Both the position numbers and the translations under genes were made by a program. The notes below the pieces were generated by a model. It did no database searches. It was given only the letters and a program-made list of their open reading frames with translations, and was not told where the DNA came from. A stretch of DNA of 10,896 bases from Bacteroidota bacterium (GTDB lineage Bacteria > Bacteroidota > Bacteroidia > Chitinophagales > Chitinophagaceae), in NCBI GenBank assembly GCA_023436425.1, contig JAEZJD010000041.1, forward strand, positions 1 through 10,896, given 5' to 3'. The first letter of the stretch is position 1; every line of letters begins with the position of its first letter. Below, one piece after another: positions 1-6,500 of this stretch.

Positions 1-1
1 G

Positions 2-1451
2 TCAATGGAATTGCTGAAACAGCAGATTGATGTGATGGCAAAATACAAGCTCAATGTTTTTCACTTCCATGCTACAGAAGATATTGCCTGGCGTATCGCC
101 ATCAAACAATATCCGCAATTAACTGCATCGGAGCACATGCTGCGCAACAAAGGCATGTATTATTCAGAAGCAGAGATAAAAGAATTAATTGCATACTGCA
201 AACAGCGCCACATCACCTTCGTTCCAGAACTTGATATGCCCGGTCACAGCGCTGCTTTCAAAAGAGCAATCGGTTTCGACATGCAGTCCGATTCAGGTAT
301 TGTTGCCATAAAAAATATTCTGAAGGAATTTATTACCACCTACGATGTTCCTTACATCCACATTGGCGCTGATGAAGTGAAGATCACAAATAAAAACTTC
401 GTTCCGGAAGTAACTGCATACATCGAAAGCTTTGGTAAAAAAGTAATCGGTTGGCAACCGGGCGGGAATTTTAGCGAAAGCACAATTCGACAGTTGTGGA
501 TGGATGACAATGGAAAGATTACCGCCAACAGCAAACTACGGTACATTGATTCACGCCATTTGTACATCAACCACATGGACCCGCTGGAAAGTGTTGTCAC
601 GATTTTCAACAGGCAAATCGGGAACAAGGACAAAGGCGACCCTTCAGCACTGGGCGGAGCCATTTGCATGTGGCACGACAGGGCTGTGGCAAGAAGAAGA
701 TGTACTGCGTATGAATCCTGTGTATCCTGCGATGCTTGCTTTTGCTGGGCGAAGCTGGCGTGGTGGCGGTAAAAAAGAATGGATAGCAAATGTGAGCGAT
801 GGAGATGCAAACGCTTTTACCGAATTTGAGAACAGGCTGCTTGACCACAAGAAACTTTATTTCAGCAATAAGCCTTTTCCTTATGTGAAGCAGTCGAATA
901 TCGTTTGGCAACTGTTTGGACCCTACAACAACCAGGGCAACACAGCGCAAGAATTTGCACCCGAACTAACAAAGGACTTCGCACAATTAAAACCTGCAAA
1001 ACAAGTTATTGGCGGCACTGTGGTGCTGCGTCACTGGTGGGCACCCCTTATCAAAGGCGCTGTTGAACAACCCGAAGACAGCACCACCTGGTATGCTGTC
1101 ACAAAAGTCTGGAGCGGTGAAGATGCGGAAAAACAATTCTGGATAGGCTTTAATAATCTTTCGCGTTCACCTGCAACTGACGCACCGCCGAAAAATGCGT
1201 GGGGCAATAAAGGCAGCGCTGTTTGGGTAAATGGAAAGCTGATACCGCCGCCTGATTGGAAGCGTGGCGGACAAAAAGGACATGTCGAAATTCCGCTGAC
1301 CGATGAAGGTTATGAATACCGTGCCCCAACAAACATCCAATTGCAAAAAGGCTGGAACACGGTGCTGGTTAAAGCTCCGGTGGGCAGCTTTAAAGGTAAA
1401 GATTGGCAAAACCCGGTGAAGTGGGAGTTTACGTTTGTGCCTGTGGAATAA
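2..1451 (+). pseudogene. GH20-like beta-N-acetylhexosaminidase, 5' partial, frameshifted
   Basis: Glycoside hydrolase family 20-like enzyme, expected to remove terminal N-acetylhexosamine from glycans in the periplasm or outside the cell. The gene enters from the left edge, so the N-terminus and any signal peptide are missing; the Met at 5 is internal. Counting from it, the (beta/alpha)8 catalytic domain shows KLNVFHFH (residues 15-22), PELDMPGHS (74-82) and the hallmark HIGADE (119-124), whose Asp-Glu pair is the family's catalytic pair. The frame runs to about 691 (..MWHDRAVA). The protein then continues in another frame from 693 (EEDVLRMNPVYP..) to the stop at 1449-1451, so one extra base (or two missing) lies at 692 in a GCAAGAAGAAG context. 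The downstream part (about 252 residues) finishes the barrel and adds a C-terminal beta-rich domain ending in NPVKWEFTFVPVE. Both halves are well conserved, so the lesion is recent or a sequencing error. Confidence 0.8.
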
Positions 1452-1477
1452 ACATCGCTGTAATAACATTAATGGTG

Positions 1478-1645
1478 ATGAATAGAATTTTTTTGCTTCC
1501 TGTTTTCTGTGCTTGTTTGAGTTCATGCGCTGTACAAAAAATTTCGTCATGGAAGCTTGTCTTCCATGATGAATTCAATGCTACCGGCAATGTTGACACA
1601 AGCAAATGGTCGGATCTTCATTCGACTGGCCAAACGATGGTATAA
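1478..1645 (+). pseudogene. Truncated GH16-like lipoprotein (N-terminal remnant)
   Basis: The reading frame from ATG 1478 (an in-frame ATG at 1472 is an alternative) gives 55 residues. It starts with a lipoprotein signal: MNRIFLL, a hydrophobic stretch, then the lipobox LSSC with Cys17. After that come WKLVFHDEFN and DTSKWS, which match the entry strand of GH16 beta-glucanase/laminarinase domains (W-x-L-V-x-x-D-E-F-N..D..KW). A GH16 enzyme normally continues for about 230 residues, but here the frame stops at 1645. None of the next 200 nt resumes recognisable GH16 sequence in any plus frame; frame 1 stays open from 1606 but I do not recognise its product. It starts 26 nt after the GH20-like gene and was probably part of the same glycan-degradation cluster. 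I read it as a deletion remnant; a functional small lipoprotein is less likely. Confidence 0.5.
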
Positions 1646-1808
1646 TTCGTGCGGTGAGGATGATTGTCAGCGGCAATCCTTCGGCATCCTACATTCATGC
1701 GTCGCCTGTTTTGCAGCCGGCACGCAATGAAGGCAAATTGACAGATCTCCATGTAGGAAGAGTTAGCGATTTTGTTAGCTTTTGGCTATCAGAGCTACAG
1801 ACAAGCCT
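1646..1808. other. Intergenic stretch without recognisable gene
   Basis: This is the stretch between the truncated GH16 frame and the tRNA terminator. One plus frame (open 1606-1893) crosses it, but its last residues (VAKVGIEPTTFGL) are the well-known artefact of reading a tRNA gene backwards. The upstream part (FDWPNDGIIRAVRM..) matches no family I know. It may be residue of the deleted end of the GH16 gene or of a neighbouring gene. Confidence 0.4.
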
Positions 1809-1845
1809 AAAAGAAAAAGCCTCAATAGTTGACTACCAAGGCTTT
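1809..1845 (-). terminator. Rho-independent terminator of the tRNA-fMet gene
   Basis: Read on the minus strand, AAAGCCT (1845-1839) pairs with AGGCTTT (1822-1816) around a 16-nt loop and is followed by a T-rich run (TTTTTCTTTT, 1818-1809). It lies 7 nt past the 3' end of the tRNA, the normal place for the terminator of a single tRNA transcript. Confidence 0.65.
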
Positions 1846-1852
1846 CTTTCTG

Positions 1853-1924
<72 letters not shown>

Positions 1925-1934
1925 ATGTGGGTTG

Positions 1935-1967
1935 CAAATGTACATAAAAGTTCATTTGCAGCAGCAA
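1935..1967 (-). promoter_or_regulatory. Bacteroidota-type promoter for tRNA-fMet
   Basis: On the minus strand the -7 element TACATTTG (1942-1935) fits the phylum's TAnnTTTG consensus exactly. A TTG (1967-1965) lies 22 nt upstream as the -33 element. Transcription would start about 5-7 nt downstream, close to 1929, a few bases before the mature tRNA 5' end at 1924. Confidence 0.65.
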
Positions 1968-2074
1968 TTAATCCGCAAATCGCCGATGAAATAATAGCCG
2001 ATTACACAAACTTTAGGTTTTCATTGCAGAACGGGAATTTAGATGATCAGGCAAATGCGTTAGATTTACGTCAA

Positions 2075-2440
2075 TTGAAAAAAGCGGCGACCATATTCTT
2101 ACTTGCGATATTCATTTCAGCTCAAACGCCCTTTGGACAACTACTGAAGCTGCCAATTCTCCTGGAGCACTTTTACCAGCACAGATCTGACACCGGTGTT
2201 TCGTTGCTGTATTTTCTTACAGATCACTACAGTGCGGATCACAATGATGCAGATCAGAATGAAGATGATCAGCTGCCTTTCAAAACCGTGCAATTGCACC
2301 TCGTTGGCTTTGCTGTCGTTCCATCTTTTCTTATGACGGATTCTTCTCCAGACTTTGTTGCACCAAAAACAGTGCGGCTTCAACACTTCAATATTCCAGA
2401 GCAATATTGCGGTAGCATATTCCATCCTCCCCGCGCTTAG
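2075..2440 (+). CDS. Small exported His/Asp-rich protein, function unknown
   Basis: This 121-residue protein starts at TTG 2075. I chose that start because it places a typical signal sequence at the N-terminus (MKKAATIFLLAIFISAQ, two Lys then a hydrophobic core). The upstream ATG at 1925 lies inside the divergent tRNA promoter region and would add 50 residues ahead of the signal. After the signal come LLKLPILLEHFYQH (23-36), an acidic/histidine segment DHYSADHNDADQNEDDQ (50-66) followed by LPFK, and a C-terminus ending in SIFHPPRA. From memory this matches a family of small uncharacterised Bacteroidota proteins that share an LPxLxEHFxxH segment, a [KQ]LPFK segment and a terminal PPR/PPK. The charged segment could bind metal ions, but this is inference. 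It is followed after 46 nt by the DUF2231-like gene, probably in one transcript. A weak TAGGTTTT at 2014-2021 could be its -7 element. Confidence 0.6.
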   Translation: MKKAATIFLLAIFISAQTPFGQLLKLPILLEHFYQHRSDTGVSLLYFLTDHYSADHNDADQNEDDQLPFKTVQLHLVGFAVVPSFLMTDSSPDFVAPKTVRLQHFNIPEQYCGSIFHPPRA

Positions 2441-2486
2441 CACTGTTTTCGACAGACAGATCTATTATTAACCAAAAATCTTTTTT

Positions 2487-2993
2487 ATGAACAGTGTGCA
2501 AATACACCTGGCACTAACCCATGTGCCGGTAATATTATCGCTGGTGGGTCTGGTAATGCTGATTGTAGCATTGCTGATGAAAAACGCAACGGTATTAAAT
2601 ACATCATACATCATCATAGCCGTGGCAGGAGTTGCAGCTTTACCTGTATACTTTTCCGGGGAATCCGCTGAAGAAGCGGTGGAGCATGCGGCGGGTGTTT
2701 CCAAGTCAATCATTGAAAATCATGAAGAAGTAGCAAAACTGGCAATGATCTCAATAGCATCGGCAGGAATTATTTCATTGGTGGCGCTAATCTCCAGGCG
2801 GTGGGTTGCCGCTTCGAAAATTTTGAAAATAGCCGTACTGCTATTTGCTTTCACTTCGGGTGCACTGATGGCACAAACGGCACATCTTGGCGGACAAATA
2901 AGGCACACAGAAATAGGAAATGGTGTAGCCATGCAAGAGGATAACAATGAACAAAACGCATCGGCAGGTGCCGAACATGACGAGGATGATTAA
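2487..2993 (+). CDS. DUF2231-like four-helix membrane protein
   Basis: A 168-residue inner-membrane protein with four predicted helices (about 10-31, 38-57, 84-104 and 111-130) and a short acidic, hydrophilic tail. Histidines sit at positions typical of the DUF2231-like group: HLALTHVPV (His7, His12) at the mouth of helix 1, FSGESAEEAVEH after helix 2, IENHEE (His79) before helix 3, and TAHLGGQIRHTEI (His133, His140) after helix 4. In related four-helix membrane proteins such histidines often bind haem or metal; for this protein that is unproven. The start ATG follows an A/T-rich stretch without Shine-Dalgarno, as is normal in Bacteroidota. Only 16 nt separate it from the downstream lipoprotein gene, so the two are probably co-transcribed. 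Confidence 0.7.
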   Translation: MNSVQIHLALTHVPVILSLVGLVMLIVALLMKNATVLNTSYIIIAVAGVAALPVYFSGESAEEAVEHAAGVSKSIIENHEEVAKLAMISIASAGIISLVALISRRWVAASKILKIAVLLFAFTSGALMAQTAHLGGQIRHTEIGNGVAMQEDNNEQNASAGAEHDEDD

Positions 2994-3009
2994 CCTTAAA
3001 ACTTTAATT

Positions 3010-3465
3010 ATGAACAAAGTACTTATCGCATTTATGTGTTGGTTTTTAGTATCGTGTGCCAACAGTGCTTCGCAGGTGGAAGGCGCTTCAGAAGCTGGTC
3101 ACGAACAACATGATACAGCAAAATCTGAATCGAAGATGGCATTGAACAATGGGATGAAATGGAAAGCGGATGAATCCACGAGGAAAAATGTGGCAGCCAT
3201 GATCGCAATTGTAAACGATAGCAGCGGTGTGGATATAAACAACAGAAAAGAACTCACTAAAAATCTTGAGGCTGGAATTGATACTTTGGTGCAGGAATGC
3301 AAAATGCAGGGTCCCGATCACGAGGCATTGCATGTTTGGCTGAAACAAGTGCTGCACGATTTGAAAGAGCTTAAAGAAGAAGACAATTCTGACGCCGGTG
3401 AATTCAAAGAGGCGTATGCTGAATTGAAATCTTCTTTGGCTAGCTTCTACGATTTTTTTGAGTAA
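3010..3465 (+). CDS. Conserved lipoprotein with possible metal-binding Cys/His motif
   Basis: A 151-residue protein with a clear lipoprotein signal: MNKVLIAFMCWFLVSC, lipobox LVSC, Cys16, with Ala at +2, so an envelope and probably outer-membrane location. An earlier in-frame ATG at 2947 lies inside the upstream gene and would bury the signal, so 3010 is preferred. After a His/Ser-rich linker comes a helical domain beginning GMKWKADESTRKNVAAM (48-64), and then QECKMQGPDHEALHVWL, which gives Cys97, His104 and His108 (C-x6-H-x3-H). I recognise this WKA(D/N)..T...M.....C.M.G..H..LH pattern from uncharacterised Bacteroidota lipoproteins. A metal-sensing or metal-buffering role is a guess based on the Cys/His positions and the His-rich neighbours. 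It is the last gene of the plus-strand trio and ends just before a bidirectional terminator. Confidence 0.65.
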   Translation: MNKVLIAFMCWFLVSCANSASQVEGASEAGHEQHDTAKSESKMALNNGMKWKADESTRKNVAAMIAIVNDSSGVDINNRKELTKNLEAGIDTLVQECKMQGPDHEALHVWLKQVLHDLKELKEEDNSDAGEFKEAYAELKSSLASFYDFFE

Positions 3466-3492
3466 GAGTTCGCCGCCGTTACCCAACAAAAT

Positions 3493-3516
3493 AAGGCTGT
3501 CCTTTCGGGCAGCCCT
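3493..3516. terminator. Bidirectional terminator between convergent genes
   Basis: GGCTGTCC (3495-3502) and GGGCAGCC (3507-3514) form an 8-bp stem with one G:U pair and a TTTC tetraloop. A/T-rich sequence flanks it on both sides (a short pyrimidine run on plus, TTATTTT on minus). It lies between the stops of the plus-strand lipoprotein gene (3465) and the minus-strand small membrane protein gene (3544) and can serve both. Confidence 0.7.
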
Positions 3517-3543
3517 TCTATTAAATCACTTATTGCAGGCCCT

Positions 3544-3855
3544 TTACACAGCATCCACATCTCTGTCGCGGATCACTGTATTCTTTTCCCGAACAACAGT
3601 TGTATCGCTTCTGTCGCCTCTGTTGCTCAACAGAGCAATTAATAATAAAATGAAGATGGCCGCACCAATGATCCATACCCATGGTGAAGTGTACCAATTG
3701 CCCGTGTCTGTCGAATCGGTAACGCTGATTGTGGTTTTAGAACTGGAGGTAGTGCTGGAGGATGAGTTGTCCTCCTGCGCCAGTACAGTAAGTTGTATAA
3801 AACTGAAAAGGACCAGTAACAAAAATGACTGCGTTTTGAAAATAGCTTTTTTCAT
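3544..3855 (-). CDS. Small signal-peptide plus single-helix membrane protein
   Basis: A 103-residue protein that I place in an uncharacterised family widespread in Bacteroidota. It has a signal peptide (1-26, cleavage likely after VLA before QEDN), a Ser/Thr-rich low-complexity linker (31-50), the segment WYTSPWVWIIGAAIFILLLIALL containing the single membrane helix (about 59-77), and a short charged cytoplasmic tail ending VIRDRDVDAV. No enzymatic motif is present. It starts 63 nt after the DUF1003 gene on the same strand and may be the last gene of that transcript. A poor sigma-54-like match on the minus strand at 3909-3893 could give separate expression, but it lacks the -12 GC. The short, widespread, membrane-anchored form suggests a stress-related envelope function, which is inference. 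Confidence 0.7.
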   Translation of the reverse strand: MKKAIFKTQSFLLLVLFSFIQLTVLAQEDNSSSSTTSSSKTTISVTDSTDTGNWYTSPWVWIIGAAIFILLLIALLSNRGDRSDTTVVREKNTVIRDRDVDAV

Positions 3856-3918
3856 ATTTTATGTGTTTGATTAATAATCTCAGCCGTATTTATTCAACAA
3901 TTGCGCCACCGTGCTCAC

Positions 3919-4461
3919 CTATTGACCATTGTTTTTATCAATGTTCATCGCATGTTTTTCCATTGTATCCATCACCTTTTCCGGCTGCACATCCATCTTC
4001 AATTCTTCCAGCTCCGGGTTATGCGCTTCTTCAATGTTCATGTGTTTTGCCATGGCAGTCACCAAGTGAATTAAGTGTGTAATCTCATGCTCTGCCAAGA
4101 GACTGATTTGCAAATCCAGATCTGCACGTTTATCGGCTTCTGCATTCATACGGTTTTGCGTGATCAAAACGAAGGTGGACAAGAAAATTGCCTCAACAGA
4201 AGCAAACATTGCCAGTACAACAAAAGTGGGATCGAAAGGTTTTAATCCCATCCAGCCAAGGTTCCATGCTATCCAGGCTGCAACGAAAATAATGTGAATG
4301 TAAACGAACAGCATGCTGCCCGAAAATCTCGTAACCTTATCAGCAATCCTGTCTCCAACTCCTTTTCGGCGTTGTTCGGAGTGGCGCCGTTCGAGTAAGG
4401 CCCTGATGTTTCGCTCCACAATATGAGCCATTACATCTTTTTCCGGCTTCGGGTTTTCCAT
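3919..4461 (-). CDS. DUF1003 family membrane protein
   Basis: A 180-residue protein with the DUF1003 layout. A basic N-terminal region (RRHSEQRRKGVGDRIADKVTRFSGS, 25-49) leads into helix 1 (about 50-70, LFVYIHIIFVAAWIAWN). The family signature FDP follows at 76-78, then helix 2 (about 80-101) ending in ITQNR (100-104). After that comes a coiled-coil-like cytoplasmic segment (EADKRADLDLQISLLAEHEITHLIH) of the kind seen in this family. The last 40 residues are acidic. The molecular function of DUF1003 proteins is unknown. The gene starts 12 nt after the stop of the small acidic protein gene, so the two form an operon. No Shine-Dalgarno is present. Confidence 0.85.
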   Translation of the reverse strand: MENPKPEKDVMAHIVERNIRALLERRHSEQRRKGVGDRIADKVTRFSGSMLFVYIHIIFVAAWIAWNLGWMGLKPFDPTFVVLAMFASVEAIFLSTFVLITQNRMNAEADKRADLDLQISLLAEHEITHLIHLVTAMAKHMNIEEAHNPELEELKMDVQPEKVMDTMEKHAMNIDKNNGQ

Positions 4462-4473
4462 TGGATTTTGAGA

Positions 4474-4764
4474 TTAAGTCGTCGTATCCCAAGGGGTGAT
4501 TGGATCATCATTCGGCTCGGCGTCATCTTCTTTTGTTTCACCATCCACAATTTCATTAACCTTGTTTTCGACATCTTCATTTGGATCTTGGGAAACGGAT
4601 CCCGGGGGAATCATACCGACGCGAACATTTTTAATGTCTTCCTCCGTTATCACGTCATCTTTATTTTCAAGATGTCGCCGAATAATTTTCTGCGTGTCGG
4701 ACAGAAATTCTTCTTCTTTGTGAGGATGCTCGTTGTCGTGGGGAACTTTTTTATCCTCGTTCAT
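4474..4764 (-). CDS. Small acidic hypothetical protein
   Basis: A 96-residue, strongly acidic, soluble protein without signal peptide or helix spanning a membrane. I chose ATG 4764 (MNEDKKVPHD..) over an in-frame start at 4803, because the extra residues lie across a candidate promoter and do not look conserved. The core EEFLSDTQKIIRRHLENKDDVITEEDIKNVRVGM (18-51) is amphipathic and resembles small proteins of Chitinophagaceae genomes that I remember as unannotated. The C-terminal half is low-complexity Asp/Glu/Pro ending in PITPWDTTT. No function can be assigned. It is the first gene before DUF1003 on the same strand and follows the phosphoesterase gene by 73 nt with a probable terminator in between. 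Confidence 0.65.
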   Translation of the reverse strand: MNEDKKVPHDNEHPHKEEEFLSDTQKIIRRHLENKDDVITEEDIKNVRVGMIPPGSVSQDPNEDVENKVNEIVDGETKEDDAEPNDDPITPWDTTT

Positions 4765-4786
4765 GGTACTTTGTTTATAATAAAGA

Positions 4787-4803
4787 AACGAAACCTGTGC
4801 CAT
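4787..4803 (-). promoter_or_regulatory. Possible sigma-54 type promoter (weak)
   Basis: The minus-strand sequence ATGGCACAGGTTTCGTT keeps an exact TGGCAC -24 element, and the -12 region is TCGT in place of TTGC at the correct spacing. Transcription would begin near 4777, about 13 nt before the acidic-protein start at 4764. The -12 cytosine, almost invariant in known sigma-54 promoters, is missing, so this is a low-confidence candidate. Confidence 0.22.
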
Positions 4804-4822
4804 AGTTCAGCAGCATCAAGTG

Positions 4823-4860
4823 AAAAAGAAAAAGTAGCTACAGTTCATAAATAAAGTAGC
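4823..4860 (-). terminator. Probable terminator after the metallophosphoesterase gene
   Basis: On the minus strand GCTAC (4860-4856) can pair with GTAGC (4841-4837) around a 14-nt loop, followed by TACTTTTTCTTTTT. The hairpin overlaps the stop codon of the phosphoesterase gene. The stem is short, but the T-rich run is good. It would separate the nucleotidyltransferase/phosphoesterase pair from the acidic-protein/DUF1003 genes. Confidence 0.4.
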
Positions 4861-5578
4861 GGGGTTCAAAGCCGGATTTTTGCAAAACCGGCAACGATAC
4901 GTTGAACACTTTTACACCATTGGGTGTAGCGCCTTCAAAAGTGCCGCCGTGGGCGTGCCCATGAAATGCAGCAATCACATTGCGCCGGTGAAGTGGCTCC
5001 GCCAGTCGGGAAGAACCCAAAAACGGGTAAATAACTTCGGGTTCACCAACTACAGTTTCCACAACCGGTGAATAGTGCAGAATGGCAATTTTCTTTAAAT
5101 CTTCATTTTCTGCTTCCAACCGGGCAAGCGCCCTGTCGAGGTGTAACGCCTCATCTACAGCTTCTTGCACAAAAGCTTTCATGGCTCCTTCGCCGAACAT
5201 TGACAGCATGTATCTGTCGAAGCCGCCGCCAAACCCTTTCACACCTGCAAAGCCCACGTTGTGCAGCACTATTCCCTCCCCATCTAGCATATGAACATTT
5301 TGATTCTGCAATGTTTTTCTAATGAGCTTATGTCTGCCTTTTTCAAAATCGTGGTTGCCTAACACGGCTACCACGGGAATGGTGCATGTTTTCAACTCTT
5401 CGGCAAGAACTTCGGCTTCGGCTTCATCACCGGTGTCGGTCAGGTCGCCGCAAATAATCAACACATCTGCTTCCTGTGAAATGCGTTTAAAGTCTTCCAC
5501 CCACTTTCCCTTGTCAGTTTCTTTCACATGGATATCGGCGACGGCGGCAATTCTCGTCCTGGTCTTTGCTTCTTCCAT
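4838..5578 (-). CDS. Calcineurin-like metallophosphoesterase
   Basis: A 246-residue cytoplasmic phosphoesterase with the full metal-binding motif set of the calcineurin-like superfamily: D15-x-H17 (VADIH), GD45 (ICGDLTDTG), GNH76D (VLGNHD, 74-77), His168 (AILHYSP) and GH208-x-H210 (FHGHAHGG). All ligands needed for a dinuclear metal centre are present, so it should be active. The substrate cannot be told from sequence; nucleotides, cyclic nucleotides, phospholipids and phosphoproteins are all known for the family. There is no signal peptide or membrane helix. The ATG lies 3 nt after the stop of the upstream nucleotidyltransferase gene, so translation is probably coupled and the two products may act on the same molecule. 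Confidence 0.9.
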   Translation of the reverse strand: MEEAKTRTRIAAVADIHVKETDKGKWVEDFKRISQEADVLIICGDLTDTGDEAEAEVLAEELKTCTIPVVAVLGNHDFEKGRHKLIRKTLQNQNVHMLDGEGIVLHNVGFAGVKGFGGGFDRYMLSMFGEGAMKAFVQEAVDEALHLDRALARLEAENEDLKKIAILHYSPVVETVVGEPEVIYPFLGSSRLAEPLHRRNVIAAFHGHAHGGTFEGATPNGVKVFNVSLPVLQKSGFEPRYFIYEL

Positions 5579-5581
5579 TGC

Positions 5582-6325
5582 TTAAACTGTTTTGATGGTG
5601 TATGCTTTATAATCCCACTCCTTCACGTCAATTTGGTACTGCGTGTTATCAATCATCGGTCCGCGACAAACTTTCTCATGGGGTGGCGGCAGCTCGTATT
5701 GTGTATTGGCACGCTTCATCAATTCTGCAAAAATTTCTTTTGGAATGATGTCGTGAAATTCTGACGGATAAACAAACTGAAATGATATGAGGTGCATCAG
5801 TAGCAGATGCCAATGCGGATCGAGCCGCTGAAGCAATCGCTCCCAGTTTAAAGTTTTGCCAACTTTCAACAATACGTGATTAATGTCGGCGCCATCGTAT
5901 CGCTCGCGGTTTAAAACATAGCTTTTGCACCAAATCAATTCTTCAGCGGGTAAAAATTTCACCTTTCTGTTTACAAATTCGCCTTCAGTTGCATGTTGAA
6001 ACCACGAATCATCAACCCGGCAAATGTTGTTTACACTATCGAAAATCACATCTATAAAAAAATCTCCTTTAAAGATTTTCGCAATCCATCGTACGTCGTA
6101 CAACTGCGTTTTGTAGCCTTTGTCGGCAAAAAATTTTAAGATCGCAGGGTAATCGCTGGATTTGCAAAAAATATCAAGATCTTTTGTATCCCTGTAAATT
6201 CCAGTGTATTTGAACATAGCAAACGCTCCGCCCAACATAAAGTCAACGCCGGATTCATTTAGCAAGTCCAATGCTTCTTCATAAAATTCCCTTACTTCAG
6301 GTCTTTGCTCATCTGTGTTCGCCAT
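5582..6325 (-). CDS. Nucleotidyltransferase-fold protein (pol beta superfamily-like)
   Basis: A 247-residue soluble protein. The N-terminal part carries the nucleotidyltransferase signature: DFMLGGAFAMFKYTGIYRDTKDLDIF. Here GG (32-33) stands for the usual GG/GS turn, D49-x-D51 gives the two metal-binding aspartates, and FFIDVIFD supplies the third carboxylate (Asp92). The C-terminal half is helical and contains FLPAEELIWCKSYVLNRERYDGADINHVL, resembling the C-terminal helical parts of nucleotidyltransferases related to the AbiEii and MNT groups. What it modifies (a protein, a tRNA, a small molecule) is unknown. No antitoxin-like partner sits next to it; the partner is a metallophosphoesterase 3 nt downstream. 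It is the first gene of the minus-strand block, with a 175-nt region to the divergent small gene at 6501. I saw no TAnnTTTG promoter in front of it. Confidence 0.75.
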   Translation of the reverse strand: MANTDEQRPEVREFYEEALDLLNESGVDFMLGGAFAMFKYTGIYRDTKDLDIFCKSSDYPAILKFFADKGYKTQLYDVRWIAKIFKGDFFIDVIFDSVNNICRVDDSWFQHATEGEFVNRKVKFLPAEELIWCKSYVLNRERYDGADINHVLLKVGKTLNWERLLQRLDPHWHLLLMHLISFQFVYPSEFHDIIPKEIFAELMKRANTQYELPPPHEKVCRGPMIDNTQYQIDVKEWDYKAYTIKTV

Positions 6326-6444
6326 TCAATTTTTTGATGGAGAAAATAAAAGAAGTATGCCAATAAGTTGTAAAGCATTAATACATGTAAATGCCACAAT
6401 TATGGTCATTCTTTTTTAGCATTAAAGCAAACGCTACCGTTCTA

Positions 6445-6461
6445 TTGGCAAGAAAGTTGGT
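6445..6461 (+). promoter_or_regulatory. Candidate sigma-54 promoter for the small membrane protein gene
   Basis: TTGGCAAGAAAGTTGGT matches the sigma-54 consensus (TTGGCACG-N4-TTGCW) at all fixed positions except two: A for the C in CACG, and G for the C of the -12 GC. The 10-nt distance between the -24 GG and the -12 G is exact. Transcription would begin near 6472, leaving a leader of about 29 nt that contains the strong Shine-Dalgarno. The missing -12 cytosine keeps confidence modest. Confidence 0.35.
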
Positions 6462-6487
6462 TTGTAATATTCAAACTCAAAAATTTT

Positions 6488-6494
6488 AAGGAGG
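6488..6494 (+). promoter_or_regulatory. Perfect Shine-Dalgarno (AAGGAGG), exceptional in this window
   Basis: AAGGAGG lies 6 nt upstream of ATG 6501, the ideal spacing, and fixes the start. None of the other confident genes in this window has one; their starts follow A/T-rich leaders, as is normal for Bacteroidota. Confidence 0.85.
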
Positions 6495-6500
6495 AATTTT

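Noticed and set aside
1925..2074. Longer start (ATG 1925) for the small exported protein
   Set aside because: It would put 50 residues before the signal peptide and would overlap the tRNA promoter.
2141..2443. Minus-strand 100-codon frame opposite the small exported protein
   Set aside because: The plus-strand frame has a proper signal sequence and a family-like C-terminus, and fits the operon with the next gene; the minus product looks like a shadow.
5068..5764. Plus-strand frames within the phosphoesterase/nucleotidyltransferase region
   Set aside because: They lie opposite two genes with complete motif sets, so I treat them as shadows.
6337..6365. Sigma-54-like TTGGCATA on the minus strand before the nucleotidyltransferase
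   Set aside because: The -24 part is fair, but the -12 position reads TTTT with no GC.
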